From Cryptomeria japonica (lineage: Eukaryota > Streptophyta > Pinopsida > Cupressales > Cupressaceae): DNA of 64,000 bases. A program made the position numbers and the translations under genes. Below the pieces are notes generated by a model. It made no database searches and was not told the origin of the DNA. It saw nothing but the letters and a program-made list of their open reading frames with translations. Below are positions 12,157 to 25,422 of the stretch, one piece after another. Numbering within the stretch: position 1 is the stretch's first letter; each line of letters opens with the position of its first letter. Location: the NCBI RefSeq assembly GCF_030272615.1, contig NC_081414.1:239879233-239943232 (forward strand), written 5' to 3'.

Positions 12157-15100
12157 TCAGTGAATGGAAGATAGGGGTAGGACCCCTAACTTACTTCTGA
12201 GATACTCAAAAGTGTCCCTTGGTAGTGTCTTGGTGAAGATATCTGCTATTTGTTCCTTTGTGCTAATATACTCCAACACCACTTTCTTCTCTTGAACTTC
12301 TTCTCTAAGATAATAATATTTGATAGAGATGTGCTTTGTCTTAGAGTGCATAACATGATTCTTTGAAATGTTTATGGCACTAGTATTGTCATAGAATATA
12401 GTTACTGGCTCAGTAAATTTCTCATTTATACCTTCTAACAGTTGTTTGATCCATGCTATATTGGTACAATTCAATGCCACAGCAACGTATTCAGCTTCTG
12501 CTATTGACTATGAAACACATCCTTGTTTCTTGCTAAGCCAACTCACTAGTCTTTCTCCTAAAAAGAAATCTCCTCCACTTGTGCTTTTTCTGTCATCAAT
12601 GTTGCCTGCCCAATCAGCATCAGTATAAACTTTTAAATCAAAAACATTTCCTTTCTGATAAACTAAGCCATAATCCTCAGTGCCTTTCAAGTATTTGAAA
12701 ATTCTCTTGATTGTTGTTATGTGTGTTTCCTTGGGATCTGCAGAGAATCTTGCAACTATACCTACTACATGTGCTATATCTGGCCTGCTGTGAACAACAT
12801 ATTGTAGCTTTCCAATCATGGATTGGTAAAGTGTCTCATCAACAGATGTAGATTCATCATTCTTTGATAATTTACAGTTGGTAGTCATAGGAGTACTTAC
12901 TGGTTTTGAATCCTCCATTCCAAATTTCTTCAAGATTTCCTTTATGTACTTGGATTGAGTAATGAAAATCTCATCTTTCATTTGCAGTATTTGTAAACCT
13001 ATAAAATACTTTATCTCACCGATTAATGACATGTCAAATTCTTTGCTCATTTCATTTCCAAAGTTCTTGCATAAAGAGTCATTTCTACAAAAGATAATAT
13101 CATCAACAAATATGGCTGAGATCAGTATTCCATTTTCATCATTCTTCAAGTACATATTGTTGTTTTCACTTGTCCTTATAAAACCAATCTGATCAAATAA
13201 GAGTGTAATCTCTCATACCATGCTCTAGGTGCTTGTTTTAGACCATATAAAGCTTTGTTCAATTTACATATCTGATCTTTATTCTTGTCTTCAATAAATC
13301 CTTCAGGTTGTTCAATAAAAACTTCTTCTTCTAATATACCATTCAAAAATGCAGATTTGACATCCATTTGATATACCTTGAAATTCTTGTAAGCAACATA
13401 TGCCAACAATGTTCTTACTCCTTCAAGTCTTGCCACATGTGCAAAAGTCTCACCATAATCAATTCCTTCTTCTTGGGCATAACCTTTGCAAACTAATCTT
13501 GATTTATTTCGAATGACCTCACCTTTTTCATTTAGCTTGTTTCTGAAAATCCACTTTGTACCGATTACATTTTTGTCCTTCGGTCTTGGGACCAGTGTCC
13601 ATGTGTCATTCTTCTTGATTTGATCAATCTCTTCTATCATAGCATTTATCCAATCTTCATTGTTAAATGCCTCTTTCACTATTCTTGGTGCAAATTTAGA
13701 TATCAAACATGTGTTTTGTCTCAGTTTGTTCCTTGTCATCACTGGATCATCCTTATCTCCTATAATCTGACTTGATGCATGATGTCTTCTGACATACTTG
13801 GCTAATATAGGCTCGGTAGGCTCTATATGATCTTCTTCATCACTCGGTAACTAGATATTCTCTTCATTTTCTTCAACAGTTATCTCGGTAAGACTTGTCG
13901 GTTGAACATAGACAAATCCTTCACAATATTCTGGTTCTTTGTAGTTTCCTTCATCATTTCTTTCTGCAAATTCATCAATTTTCACATTTGTACTTTCTAC
14001 TATTTTGTTAGATGATTTGATCAGACATTTAAATGCTTTACTTCTAGAAGAATAACCAAGAAATGTTCCTTCTTCACTTTTCTGATCAAACTTGCCATTT
14101 CTATCATCTTTGTGAACATAGCATTTACTTCCAAAGATTTTAAAATAACTCACATTAGGTTTCTTGTCATACCAGATCTCATATGGTGTCTTCAAAGTTC
14201 CTTTCTTCAGTTGTACTCGGTTCAGAGTGTAAACTGTTGTGCTTATTGCTTCTCTCCAAAATGTTTGTGGCACTTTCTTTTCAATCATCAGGGTTCTGGC
14301 ACAATCCACAATAGATCTGTTTCTTCTCTTAGCAATTCCATTTTGTTGTGGAGTTCTCGATGCAGAGACTTGTCTTTTAATACCATGATCATTGCAGAAT
14401 AAGTTGAACTCATCATATGTGAACTCTCCTCCTCTGTCTGATCTAAGACATTTCAGTTATCTTCCCGTTTCATTTTCAACTCTTGCCTTGTACCATTTAA
14501 ACATTTGAAAAGCTTCTGATTTTTCTTTTAAAAACATTACTGACATCATCCTTGAGTAATCATCCACAAATAATATGAAATATTTATCACCATAATAACT
14601 TTGAACTTTCATAGGACCACAAAGATCAGTGTGCACAAGATCTAAAATTCCCTTAGAAGTGTAGGACTTACTTGTAAAGCTTGATCTTGTCATTTTACCC
14701 ATCTGGCATCCTCGACACCTAGCATTCTCAGGTTTTTCAAGACTCGGTAGACCTCTTACTCGGTGCTTCTTGCTTATTTTGATCAGATTATCAAAATTTA
14801 CATGACAAAACCTTTTATGCCATAACCAGGTATCATCTATCTTTGCATATAGACACTTATTCTGAGTTGAGTCAAGGTGAAATGTGTTACCTTTTGTTTG
14901 TGTCCTGGTAGAAGCTAACTTTCCATGCTTGTCATAAACTTTGACATTTCCTTTCTGAAATTCTATTTGGTAACCTGTGTTGTTTAGCTGTGCTACACTC
15001 AACAAATTGTATTTCAAACCTTCAACCCAATAAACATCATTGCATTTTGCATTGTCAAGTAGTGTTATAGATCCTTTACCTTTTACCGGACATGGTGCAT

Positions 15101-16340
15101 CATTACCAAATCTCACATAGCCTCCATCATAATCTTCTAATATAACAAACTTGTGTTTATCACCTGTCATGTGATGTGAGCATCCACTATCTATGATCCA
15201 AGAATAATTAGTATTTATGTGAGATATTAGGGCTTTTTCTTCATACCTTTCTTCATCTGATCCATATTTGATAGCCACATAAACTACTTCCTTTGTACCA
15301 GTTTCATCTGATTTATCATCATTGGATTCCTCATCGGCTATTAAGCATGACTTTCTATCTCTTCTTTTGAAGTCTCGGTGTCCTCTGTAATGATTATCTT
15401 TCTGTTTGTCATCTCGGTAATCTCTCTTTTCAGTAGAATCTTTGTCAGGACAGTTATAAGCCATATGTCCTATCTTATCACAATTGAAACATTTCAAAGG
15501 TAGTTTTCCTTTATACTTACCTTTGCCTCTCAGTAACCTTCTGGCTAATAGTGCTTCAAACTCTTCTTGCTTTCTGATTTTCTCATATAGTTTGTGCACT
15601 TTTTCCATGTTCTTGCGAAATCTCTCACTTGCTCCACTGTGATCCCCTTCAGTGTACTTACTCATTCTATCATTGTAATCATCAGATTCACCAATATGAA
15701 AAGAAATAAATGCAGACTCAACTTTATTTACCGATGACCCACTGTTATCAAAGTTACTTAACTCAAATGCATGTAGCTTACCAATAGTAACATCTAAAGA
15801 AATTGGCATATTGGGTACAGACCTTAATTCATTGATTGCAGAGACTCGGATTGCATAAGCTGGGAGAAGGGTTCTTAACAATTTACTTGTTAGATCCTTT
15901 TCTTCAATAGTTTCATCTGCTCCTTTGATTTGATTGACAATCTCCTTTAGTCTTGTACTATACTGGGTTATGTTCTCACCTTCATTCATCCTCATAGATT
16001 CAAGTTGCCCTCTTAGACTGTCCACTTTTGCTCTTTAAACATGTTCATCTCTACCATACACAGATATGAGCTTGTCCCACATTGCCTTTGCATCATTGCT
16101 GCCTTCTAGATCATTAAACTCTGAGTCGATCAATGCAGATGTTATTTCAATTATTGCTTGGATATGTTCTTGCTTTGCCTTTATCTCTTCCATTGTCAAT
16201 GGATAGGTGTTCGGTGTAATGAAATCATTCTCTAGATAATATACAACATATTCTCCAACTCCTGATAGGTGTAGCTTCATCCTTTTCTGCCATGTAGAGA
16301 AGCTTGACTTGTTCAGCTTCGATGCATCCCTCTTGTACAT
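12157..16340 (-). pseudogene. Copia gag-pol polyprotein (nearly intact, broken)
   Basis: Starts at ATG 16340 (MYKRDASK) with an upstream stop in frame. Domains in order: gag; a CCHC knuckle CFNCDKIGHMAYNC near 15465-15510; protease WIIDSGCSHHMTG near 15170-15210; GAG-pre-integrase with CRGCQMGK near 14700; integrase core beginning HTDLCGP near 14610; RT with catalytic FVDDIIF near 13100; RNase H with DADWAG near 12605, a later STAEAEY and YDNTSA. One frame runs through TAA 16035-16037, TAA 14457-14459 and TAG 13851-13853. A frameshift lies between about 13155 and 13178, and TAG 12508-12510 interrupts RNase H. Finer lineage is not assigned. Confidence 0.94.
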
Positions 16341-16390
16341 CTTTGGATCTTTGCCTCAAGTACCTTTAAACTTTTTCTTCCGGAGTCCAA

Positions 16391-16403
16391 AGCTCTGATA
16401 CCA
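16391..16403 (-). other. Copia primer-binding site (initiator tRNA-Met)
   Basis: The minus strand reads TGGTATCAGAGCT two bases inside the 5' LTR, the standard plant copia primer site complementary to the 3' end of initiator tRNA-Met. Confidence 0.88.
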
Positions 16404-16405
16404 AT

Positions 16406-17932
16406 TGATAGTTCTGATACTTAATGTTTATTACATATGCCAAGTTAATAAGATGAGAGGGGGGGGGGGTGAATCATACAAACTTAATCTTCCATAAAAA
16501 CAACAGATTCAACCTTGGTAACAAATACTTCAGTAATATAACCAAAACTGCTAAACATGCGAATTCATTAGCATATAAACATCATAACACTCATAACACC
16601 AGATTTAACATGGAAACCCAAATAGGGAAAAACCACTGTGGGATTTCAGACCCACTAAGAAATATACTCTTCTAGAGTATGCTCGATTAAAAGCAAATCT
16701 TGTTAAAGATTACAAACACATTGCTAGATGTGACCCAGTTAAGGGATTTCCCTCAGATCTGTTAGGATCTTCACCTTGTTAAAGGATTTCAAACACTTAA
16801 TCAGAATGTCACCTTTCTAGAGGGTTTTACAAATAAGACTGTTAAGTCCACTCAGTTAAGAGATTTTCTGTCACTTTACAAAATAACAGTAATAAAAATC
16901 TATCTGCAACTTCACATCTAAAATGCTAAAGCAGATTCTTATTTGCTCAATACAATCTAGTCATAGGACTTATCTTGTCCATCTGCTGGGCTCTATACTC
17001 TGTTATTCAAACAGGTCTTCAAGCTTCTGTGCTCGGTAATCACTATGTAGCATCCCTGTGCTTACACTTGCCCGCATACATTGTTTATCAACAGTTCCTT
17101 ATTTATAAACAATTTGCCAACCGCTTAATCTCCTTGATCACATATCCCATGATCAATCATAGCCATCAAATCTTCAAACTTGACCAGGTTCAATGTATCC
17201 TTCGATCTGAAAATGTTTTACCCTGCCTTGGAACTTGCATACATTTCTTGGAACTTATGCTAGGGTATTACAGTTCAATTTGAGCTGTAGATCTTCCTTT
17301 GCCATAGATCCTTAACAAACTTCAGACACGTTGTAACAATCATTTAATCATAACCAACTCATCAGCTTCCTTCATTAAATAATGCTTTTATTCATTCAAT
17401 GCATTTTGTTATTACTCGGTTTCAACTTAGTAAATACTAAACTTCACTTGGTAGACATACCGCCTTCATTAACCGATAATGATAACCTTAGGGTTTATCG
17501 ACTAGGTTCCTTAGGGTTTATCGACTAGGTTCTTTGCTTGGTAACATAGTATAGTATTAACCTTACAATCAACAACATATGTAGGATATCAAAACAATCT
17601 AAACATTATGATCTCATCATTGTCTAACTCGGTAATAGTTGCCCATTGAATAACTTATTTCTCCCCTTATTCATCACATTCTTTCTATGTCTTTTATCGA
17701 CATCTTTATACTCATCAAATCATACTTCTTAAGATATGGCAACATCATACTGAATTAGAAAATCAATTTCTTGACATCAATGACAAAATAATAATATTAA
17801 GACAGTAAACATCCTTTAGCAATTATATCCATAATCATCAACAACCTTCTCAATATCCTAATTTAAATGCCAACAATCTCTCATTGTAATTGGAATGCCA
17901 ACAATCTCCCTTTGTCTATTATAATGCCAACA
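16406..17932 (-). repeat. 5' LTR of copia element
   Basis: 1,527 bp, pairing with 10251-11789. On the minus strand it runs TGTTGGCATT...ACTATCA. A minus-strand TTTATAAATAAGG at about 17097-17109 is the likely promoter TATA box. A poly-G run lies near 16459. Confidence 0.93.
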
Positions 17933-17937
17933 ATATC

Positions 17938-19110
17938 AAGATGTGGGCTAAATTTATAGCAACTAGCCATTTGACCTTAGGGATACAAAGTATTTGAAGT
18001 GTTTTCGTTTTAGTCAAGACCAAGTACAAATTGAGCCAACTTCAGGCTTTGGAAAGAAAACACCTTAAATACACTTAAAGGAAAGGGTCATAAAAAGTCC
18101 AAGGATTGGGCTGATCTAGACCCATACTCATTTGTGCCTTTTAGGCAACATTCTTGTGTTTGTGTGCTTGCTTTGTTTTCTTGTCAAAGAAACATCATAA
18201 AATCCAAAAATCAAAACAAGTATTTATCCAACCAAACATTTTTCAAAACAACCAAAAAGATCAAAAACAAAGAAAGGTTTTAAACTATATGACCATTCTT
18301 CACATCTTGAGAAAGAAGAATCTTCATCAAAACATCAACTTGAAAAGAAGACCATTGAGCTCAAAGGATTTGATCAAAAGGAGGAAATTCTTCTATCTAA
18401 ATAGACAAATCTTTGTCTCGCATAGAGTTTTTCTACGTCACATGCGTCTATACCTTCAAGGCAAATCAAACGAATTTGATCCAGAGTCATTAAACCGCAG
18501 AGCTTTTATGCAATAAAGAGCTTTGAGTTATCACAAAAATCAAGGAGGCAAGATCAGTCCCAACTTCTTCCTAGACATTTGTATCACATACAACATAGCT
18601 TGAGAAATGCCACCAAAGCCCGAAAGGGAGAGGTAGAATTTGTTCCATTTATGACACAAAGCTTTTATTGAAGTTAAAACATTTCATCCATTATCTCATT
18701 TACACATCATCTCATTCATTTTCAACTCTCAAAACATTAAAGAGGTTCTTCTCCTCAGTTCTCTTTTGGGTATTACTTGAATCAAACACAAAACATCACC
18801 TTTTAGATTGTTTCTACATCTAGGATAAGCTCATCCTAAGAGACATATCTACACAGGTTAAAACTAGTTTATGAGTGAATCCTCTCATTACTAGGTAGTT
18901 AAGTCTGTAACACATCTCAGATTTCTCTAAAACCTTATCACATCAAACCTTATCAAAAACAACAAGCAATTCAAAGAAGAAAACTTTGGTAATATCTACC
19001 TTTAAGTGCTAGAGATCCACATGCAAAACAACACACCAACTATTGATCTTTCATTTCATCAAAAACTCGTCATCATTTTCACCCAACTTCAACAAAAACT
19101 CATAAACAAA
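17938..19110 (+). other. Gypsy 2 untranslated leader, second part
   Basis: Resumes after the copia target duplication and runs to the gag ATG at 19111. The last 110 bases align with the leader at the very start of the window. The open frame at 18154-18516 has no recognisable product. Confidence 0.7.
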
Positions 19111-20877
19111 ATGGCTCATACTTGATCATAGTCAAGGCAACGAGAAATAGAAATTGAAGAAGAAGAGGAGGAAAATATCAATGAATTTCAAGAAGCACTT
19201 GGAGGAAATGCTAATGACGAAAACCCAAGTACTCCTACTCCTGCAACAATGGAAAGGGCTCAGCACAACCCTCTCTTTAACAGACTTTTTGATGAAATAC
19301 TCAGGAGCAATGCAGATGCTCACTTTTTAAAGCTTGCTCAAGAAGGAGCCAAACTCCCCTTTGACTTTGATCTTGCACAACTAAGACAAGCATCAGAATG
19401 AAAAAGTCGCCATGAAGAAGAAAGAGGTAGAGATCCCATCAGATATAACATTCCTCGAGGTAACCCACCACCTCCTCCTCCAAATGACATAGACATGTTG
19501 CGACAACAAGTTGAAAATCTCGCCCAACAACTTCGTAGTGGTGTAAAGACTAATCAATTTTCACTCAATGAAATTTGTCCCTATCCCTTTGATAGGAATC
19601 TTTATATGCCACCTTTTCCATGAGGGTTCAAAACACCCAAGTTTGAAAAGTATCGAGGAAAAGGAGATCCTCGCGATCATGTCAGAGAATTCCACTCAGC
19701 TTGCCTCGAAGTGGCATATGAATATACATACCTAATGTGCCTTTTTCCCCAAAGCTTGGGAGGAACAACCACATCATGGTTTTCCCGACTACCAGGTTGC
19801 ATTAGGACCTTTGAAGAGCTAGTTCAGAATTTATTGGCACATTACTCTTATAACATTGAATGTGATATCATCATGGCTGATCTATGTAGCACTAAACAAA
19901 AACCAGGTGAACTATTCTCATTATTCCTGCAACGATGGCATCAAATGTCTAGTAGACATTCTCTTCAGTTACCTGAACAAGAACTAGTGGAAATATTTAT
20001 TTCCAACTTAAATGAAGAAATGGAATTTCACTTGGATGTCAAAGACACAGACTCTTTCAATGACATGATCGCCAAAGGTTTAAAATGTGAGCGGGCACTC
20101 ATCAAGAAAGGACTTATCAAAATCTATAATGAGCCAAAGGATGGTCTTTGCCCATGCTTCAATAGTGACAAACCAAGCTTTTGGAACAAAAACAAAAATG
20201 TTGTCAACGATGGGGTTGTGGATGCAAGAAATATCAAAAGTGCACAACCTATAGTTCGATTTGCAGGACATAATCCCCCACCTCAGACTGACACAGTTGC
20301 TCCTCCAAATCAAGGCCACATTACATCTCACGATGAACCCAAACCTCGTCAACAAAAACAAAAGCGCACATACACTCCCTTAGGGGAACCCATCGAAACA
20401 GTATTACGACAATTGGTTTCTCAAAATCTAGTAACTCTACCCAAAACATCAAACTATGAACCTCAAGTCAAACCTGCATGGTGGAGGGATACTGAACATT
20501 GTGATTTCCATCAAGGGAGAGGACATAAGACAAGCAATTGTCACAGATTAAAAGATCTTATTCGGGATCTTATTGACCGAGGTGAAATCAAAATCGAAGG
20601 ACATGACCCAAGGACAACAAACAATGATCATCTGATGTTCAAAAATCCACTTCCATCACCAGATCAAAGGGGTCCTTCCACTTCCAGGAGAGGCACTGAT
20701 ACCACTGATTATACACAAGCTGCATATAATTACATTGTAAATCACTTGTACGATGCCAGTGAACAAATTACAACTATAACCATAAAAAATCCTAGCTCCT
20801 CTTGCAATGTTGTTACACGTTGCAACAAGATTACTATAAAGGAAGCTCCACAAGGCACCCCATCTATCCCAAAGTAG
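19111..20877 (+). pseudogene. gag of gypsy 2 (broken)
   Basis: Starts at ATG 19111 (MAHT), aligned with ATG 116 of gypsy 1. Early stops at about 19123 and 19129, TGA near 19399 and TGA near 19621 break the N-terminal part. From 19711 the frame is open for 388 codons. The gag domain has WFSRL near 19780, SNLNEEMEFHL near 20005, and the knuckle CDFHQGRGHKTSNC near 20500-20541. At 19621 gypsy 1 has CGA where gypsy 2 has TGA, a C-to-T change. The frame ends at TAG 20875-20877, shared with gypsy 1, and then continues in phase into the protease region. Confidence 0.9.
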
Positions 20878-23800
20878 TATAACCTTGTGGAACAGTTAGA
20901 CAAAACGCCCGCACTGATATCTATCTTAGAGCTATTGCGCCTATCTCCATCTCATAAAACAATCTTGGATCAAGCTCTCCAAGAGGTGTCAGTCCTGACT
21001 AACTTAAATACATATCAGTTCCAAGCCATAGTTGGAAGTCTAAGATCATCACCTTGTCTCACTTTTTCCGAAAGTGACAACTCTTCCTTCCAGCAACCTC
21101 ATAACGCTTCGCTACACATTGAAGGATTTATCAACCAGCATAGGATCAAGCGAGTCTTGATCGATAATGGAGCAGGCCTGAATATTTGTACACTGTAGTT
21201 GGTCACAACTTTGGGATATGCCATTGAATTCGTGGATCCTCGCAAGAAGATCACAATCAAAGCTTATGATGATGCAGAGTGCTCATCCAAAGGAGCTGTG
21301 GTACTACCAATCTGAGTGGGCCCTATGGTGAAACACATCATCTGTCAAGTTCTGGACCTTCCTCTGCCATACAATTTATTATTAGGAAGACCTTGGATAC
21401 GCACCATGCAAGCCGTTCCATCAACCTACCATCAATGTATCAAATTCCCACATAATGGTGTAGAGATCACAATCTTGGGCGATGCAAATCCCTTTGCATA
21501 TTGTCATAATATCAGTCATTAACCAGAGATTACCATTCCTAACAATAGAGAAGCCATCTCCTCCACATCATACATAAGTCCAGCCTCTCTTGCCAGTTCA
21601 AACACCACTATACCTAAGCAAGAAAAGCTTGAGATGAAAATAGTAGAGGAAGGTCCTGGGGAATACAATTTGAGTCAATTCTTTTGTGTGGGACAAATGC
21701 CAACTTCTCCTAGAACACATGGAAAACCTCAACAGTTACTTCAAACACCACTGATCACGCCAACATGTACTTTGACACCTTTCATCCTTGGGAAGAGTCA
21801 AGAAGAAGAAACAAGAGATGAGGACTTAGCAGAATGGATCTATAAAGATCCCATTACCACCGATATACTGCAAGCTACACTTCCCACATATCAGTATGGC
21901 AAAGGCCTCCTCATTATGTAAAGAATGGGTTACGATGGTCAGAGTGCTTTGGGACCTTGCAAACAAGGAAGACATGAACCATTGCTGTTGGAATTAAAGC
22001 CCAAGGATAATACAGGCCTAGGCTTTCAAAAGGAGATCCTTCCTAAGCTCAGATTCAAAGGAAAACCCAACAAACCACTATATCATCCTATTGCAAAGAG
22101 GACAACTTTTATTATAAAAGCAGCATCAAACACCATCGCAACTGCCCCACTGAGGCTCAAATTCCCAATACAACCATCTACAACACCAATCATCCCACCA
22201 ATCAAACTAGTGATCCCATCAACAACAACAATAACATCAATAACACCATTAGCAGCAGCAACTATATCAGAACCCGCAATAACATCTACAACACTAGCAG
22301 TTCCAGCAGAAGCAACAGAGTCAACACTACCAATACTCCCCGTATTGGATTCATTGATCCCCATCATCCTTCCTACAACACCGATCATTTCATCTACAAA
22401 GGTACATCAACCGATCACACCTGCAGTGTTTAACACAAAGGACATCCCAGTATGGTATAGTAATCAGATACTGGAAAGTGATTCAGAGACTGACTCACAT
22501 GAATGGGAATTTGATTCCATCCAGCATAATACTTCAGATAAGGAAGACACATCACTACCTCCACCTCGCAAAGACATCCTTGTTTACGGAGAAGCACAGA
22601 TAAAGACCTCTTGGGTTCCTGAGCTAGAAACTTCTTCCACAGACCCTATGTCACATCCTACGCCTAATTCTGATAGGGAGAGTACCATCAATGACCTTCA
22701 CCATAATGTCTTAACCCTCACTGACACATCTAACGAACTTAACCTAATTGATGAAGTAATGCCCATTATCCATCCTGAACTCATTGAATGGAACCACCCT
22801 AATCCCCCATGTCTTGACCATTTCCAAAATGATGAGGCGATCATTGAATTTTTGGAATTGCGGGATAACATACCAAGCGGGGATCACAAAGCTGGATTCG
22901 CCATAGAACTTGATAGCGCAACATACTTTGGGGCGGATGCCAAACCTTTCAGCTGCAAAAATATAACAATAAAACATGGATCTTCCAGTGAAAACCACAC
23001 CATGGCACTGTTTGATTCAACAAAAGTAAAAAGAAAGAGCGTATCCAATGGTGAAAACCTCTCTGAGGTGCCTAAGGATGAAAGGTTTGACATCCTTCCC
23101 TGTAGCACACAATGGGAACGATCAACGATTCTCATCGAGGAAACAAAAGAATACAATGTGGGGACACCTGAAACTCCTCACCACATACATCTGGCATCTC
23201 TTCTAACTCCAGAGGAACAACCTAAATTTGTAGTGTTCTTTCAAAAGCGTCAGATCAACTTTGCATGGTCATATGCAGACATGCTTGAACTTGATCCTAA
23301 TTTAGTCATGCATCACCTCACAGTAGCAGAAGGAGCCAAACCTGTCAAGCAAAAACTTCGTAAGATGCATCCTCAGATTGTAGTACTAGTCAAAATAGAA
23401 CTTAAGAAACTCCTAGATGTTGGTTTCATTAGACCAATTGATTATGCAAATTGGATATCCAATATTGTGCCTGTCGGAAAACCAAATGGGAGCATCCATA
23501 TTTGTACTGACTTTAGAGATATGAATAAGGCATGTCCTAAGGATGACTTCCCCCTACCAAACATCAACATCATAGTGGACCTAACAATAGGACATGCCAT
23601 GCTTTCACTCATGGATGGATTTTCAGGATACAATCAGATAAAGATAGCACCAGAGGATCAACATAAGACAACCTTCACATGTCCATGGGGCACATACTAC
23701 TGGAATGTAATGCCTTTCGGTCTAAAGAATGCAGGAGTGACCTATCAATGAGAAATGACCACCATCTTCCATGACATGATGCATAGTATGATGGAAGATT

Positions 23801-25422
23801 ATGTTGATGACTTACTAGCAAAATCCCTCACCAGAGAAGGTCATCTCGACATATTAGATAAAATCTTTGATAGACTGGAACAATATCATGTTTGACTCAA
23901 CCCAAAGAAATGTGTCTTTGGAGTAACCTCAGGGAAGCTTCTAGGGTAAATTGTCTCAAGAAAAGGCATTGAGGTCGATCTAGCAAAGGTCAAAGCAATC
24001 ATGGACATGCCACCACCAAAGAACATCAGTCAGTTAAGAACATTACAAGGATGACTACAATCCATCCGAAGATTCATTGCACAATTGGCAGATAGGTGTC
24101 ACCCCTTTACACATCTGCTACACAAAAACATCCACTTTCAGTGGGATACCAGATGCCAGCAAGCATTCTAGATGCTTAAAGACTATCTCATGAATACACC
24201 ATTGCTGATCCCACCAGATCCAAGTAGACCGTTATTACTCTATATATCAGCAACAAGTACAACATTAGGTGTACTATTGGCACAATACAATGCAGAAGGG
24301 AAAGAATGTGCTGTTTACTACATCTCTCGCACACTGGTCGGCTATGAACTCAATTACACCCTTATTGAACGAGCTTGCCTAGCAGTAATCTTGGCAGCCA
24401 CTAAACTAAGGCACTATCTCTTGACACACAAGATACAACTCATTGCAAAGATTGATCCACTGAAATACTTACTTAATAAAGCAGCATTGATAGGCTGCTT
24501 GGCCAAATGGGTGATGATTCTCAGTGAATTTGACATCAAGTATGTGGACCGTAAAGCTATCAAAGGTCAAGTTATTGCAGATCAGTTGGCCGAAGCACCA
24601 CTCATAGGCGATCATACTCTCATTTCCAATTTTCTAGATGAAGAGATATTCATGATCACAATAACACAACCATGGAAACTATACTTTGATGGTTCATACA
24701 CTAGGAATGGCTCAGGAGCAGGCATTCTGTTTATCACACCTCAAGGTGACAACATCTCAAAGTCTTACAGGCTCACATTTCCATGCACCAACAACATAGT
24801 AGAGTATGAGGCCTTGATCACAGGACTCAGGCTAGCCATACAAAGGAAATTACAAGAACTACAAGTATATGGCAACTCCCAACTGGTCATTCGACAAGCA
24901 ACAGATGAATATCAGACAAAGGATGACAAACTCATGCCATACAAACAAATGGTGGACAAATTAAAGGCATCATTTACTACTATCACCTTTGAGAAGATAC
25001 CCAGAGATCAGAGTCGAGCTGCTAATGCTATGGCTACTATCACATCTCTTCTAGATCTTCCACAAAATTCAACACGCTACGAGTTCTTGGTTGAACAGCT
25101 TTGGATTCCCACTTATGATATCCCCGAATCCAAGATGATATATCGCCTTGTCTGTTTTGAATCCCCATGGTACGGTGAGTTCTACACCTACCTCCGCGAT
25201 CACACACTTCCTCCTAACCAATCGAATAACCAACGTAAAACCTTCATTCGCCAAACTGCTCGATATACCATTATTGCCGAAACCCTATACGAACACAGTC
25301 TTGATGGTACTCTCCTTAGATGTCTAGAACAAGATGAGATAACAAAGGCCTTGGAAGAGGTACATGAAGGAATTTGTGGGACTCACTCAAGTGGCCTGTC
25401 ACTAGCCAAGAAGATCATATGA
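20878..25422 (+). pseudogene. protease-RT-RNase H-integrase start of gypsy 2 (broken)
   Basis: Protease motif VLIDNGAGLN near 21155-21185. A low-complexity T/P/I-rich linker lies at 22100-22420. RT runs from about 23200 to 24100, with RICTDFRD-like ICTDFRDMNKACPKDD near 23505 and the catalytic YVDD intact at about 23800, unlike YVDE in gypsy 1. First RNase H: 24172-24640. Second, Tat-type RNase H: YFDGSY near 24680 and EYEALI near 24805, but GNSQLV near 24873 where an aspartate (GDS) is expected. The integrase finger HEGICGTHSSG lies near 25365. Stops occur at 21196, 21313, 21520, 21919, 23749, 23893, 23947, 24052, 24169 and 25420. Confidence 0.92.

Larger units (their letters stand above)
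10251..17932 (-). mobile_element. Ty1/copia retrotransposon, full length
   Basis: About 7.7 kb with LTRs of 1,539 and 1,527 bp, ATATC target duplications, an initiator-Met primer-binding site at the right LTR and a polypurine tract at the left one. The minus-strand polyprotein has protease, then integrase, then RT-RNase H, the order that defines copia. It is the youngest insertion in its nest and the best-preserved polymerase gene here: four in-frame stops and one frameshift. Confidence 0.95.

Noticed and set aside
18154-18516. 120-residue frame in the gypsy 2 leader
   Set aside because: No recognisable domain; it lies in untranslated leader with lysine/asparagine-rich composition expected from A-rich DNA.
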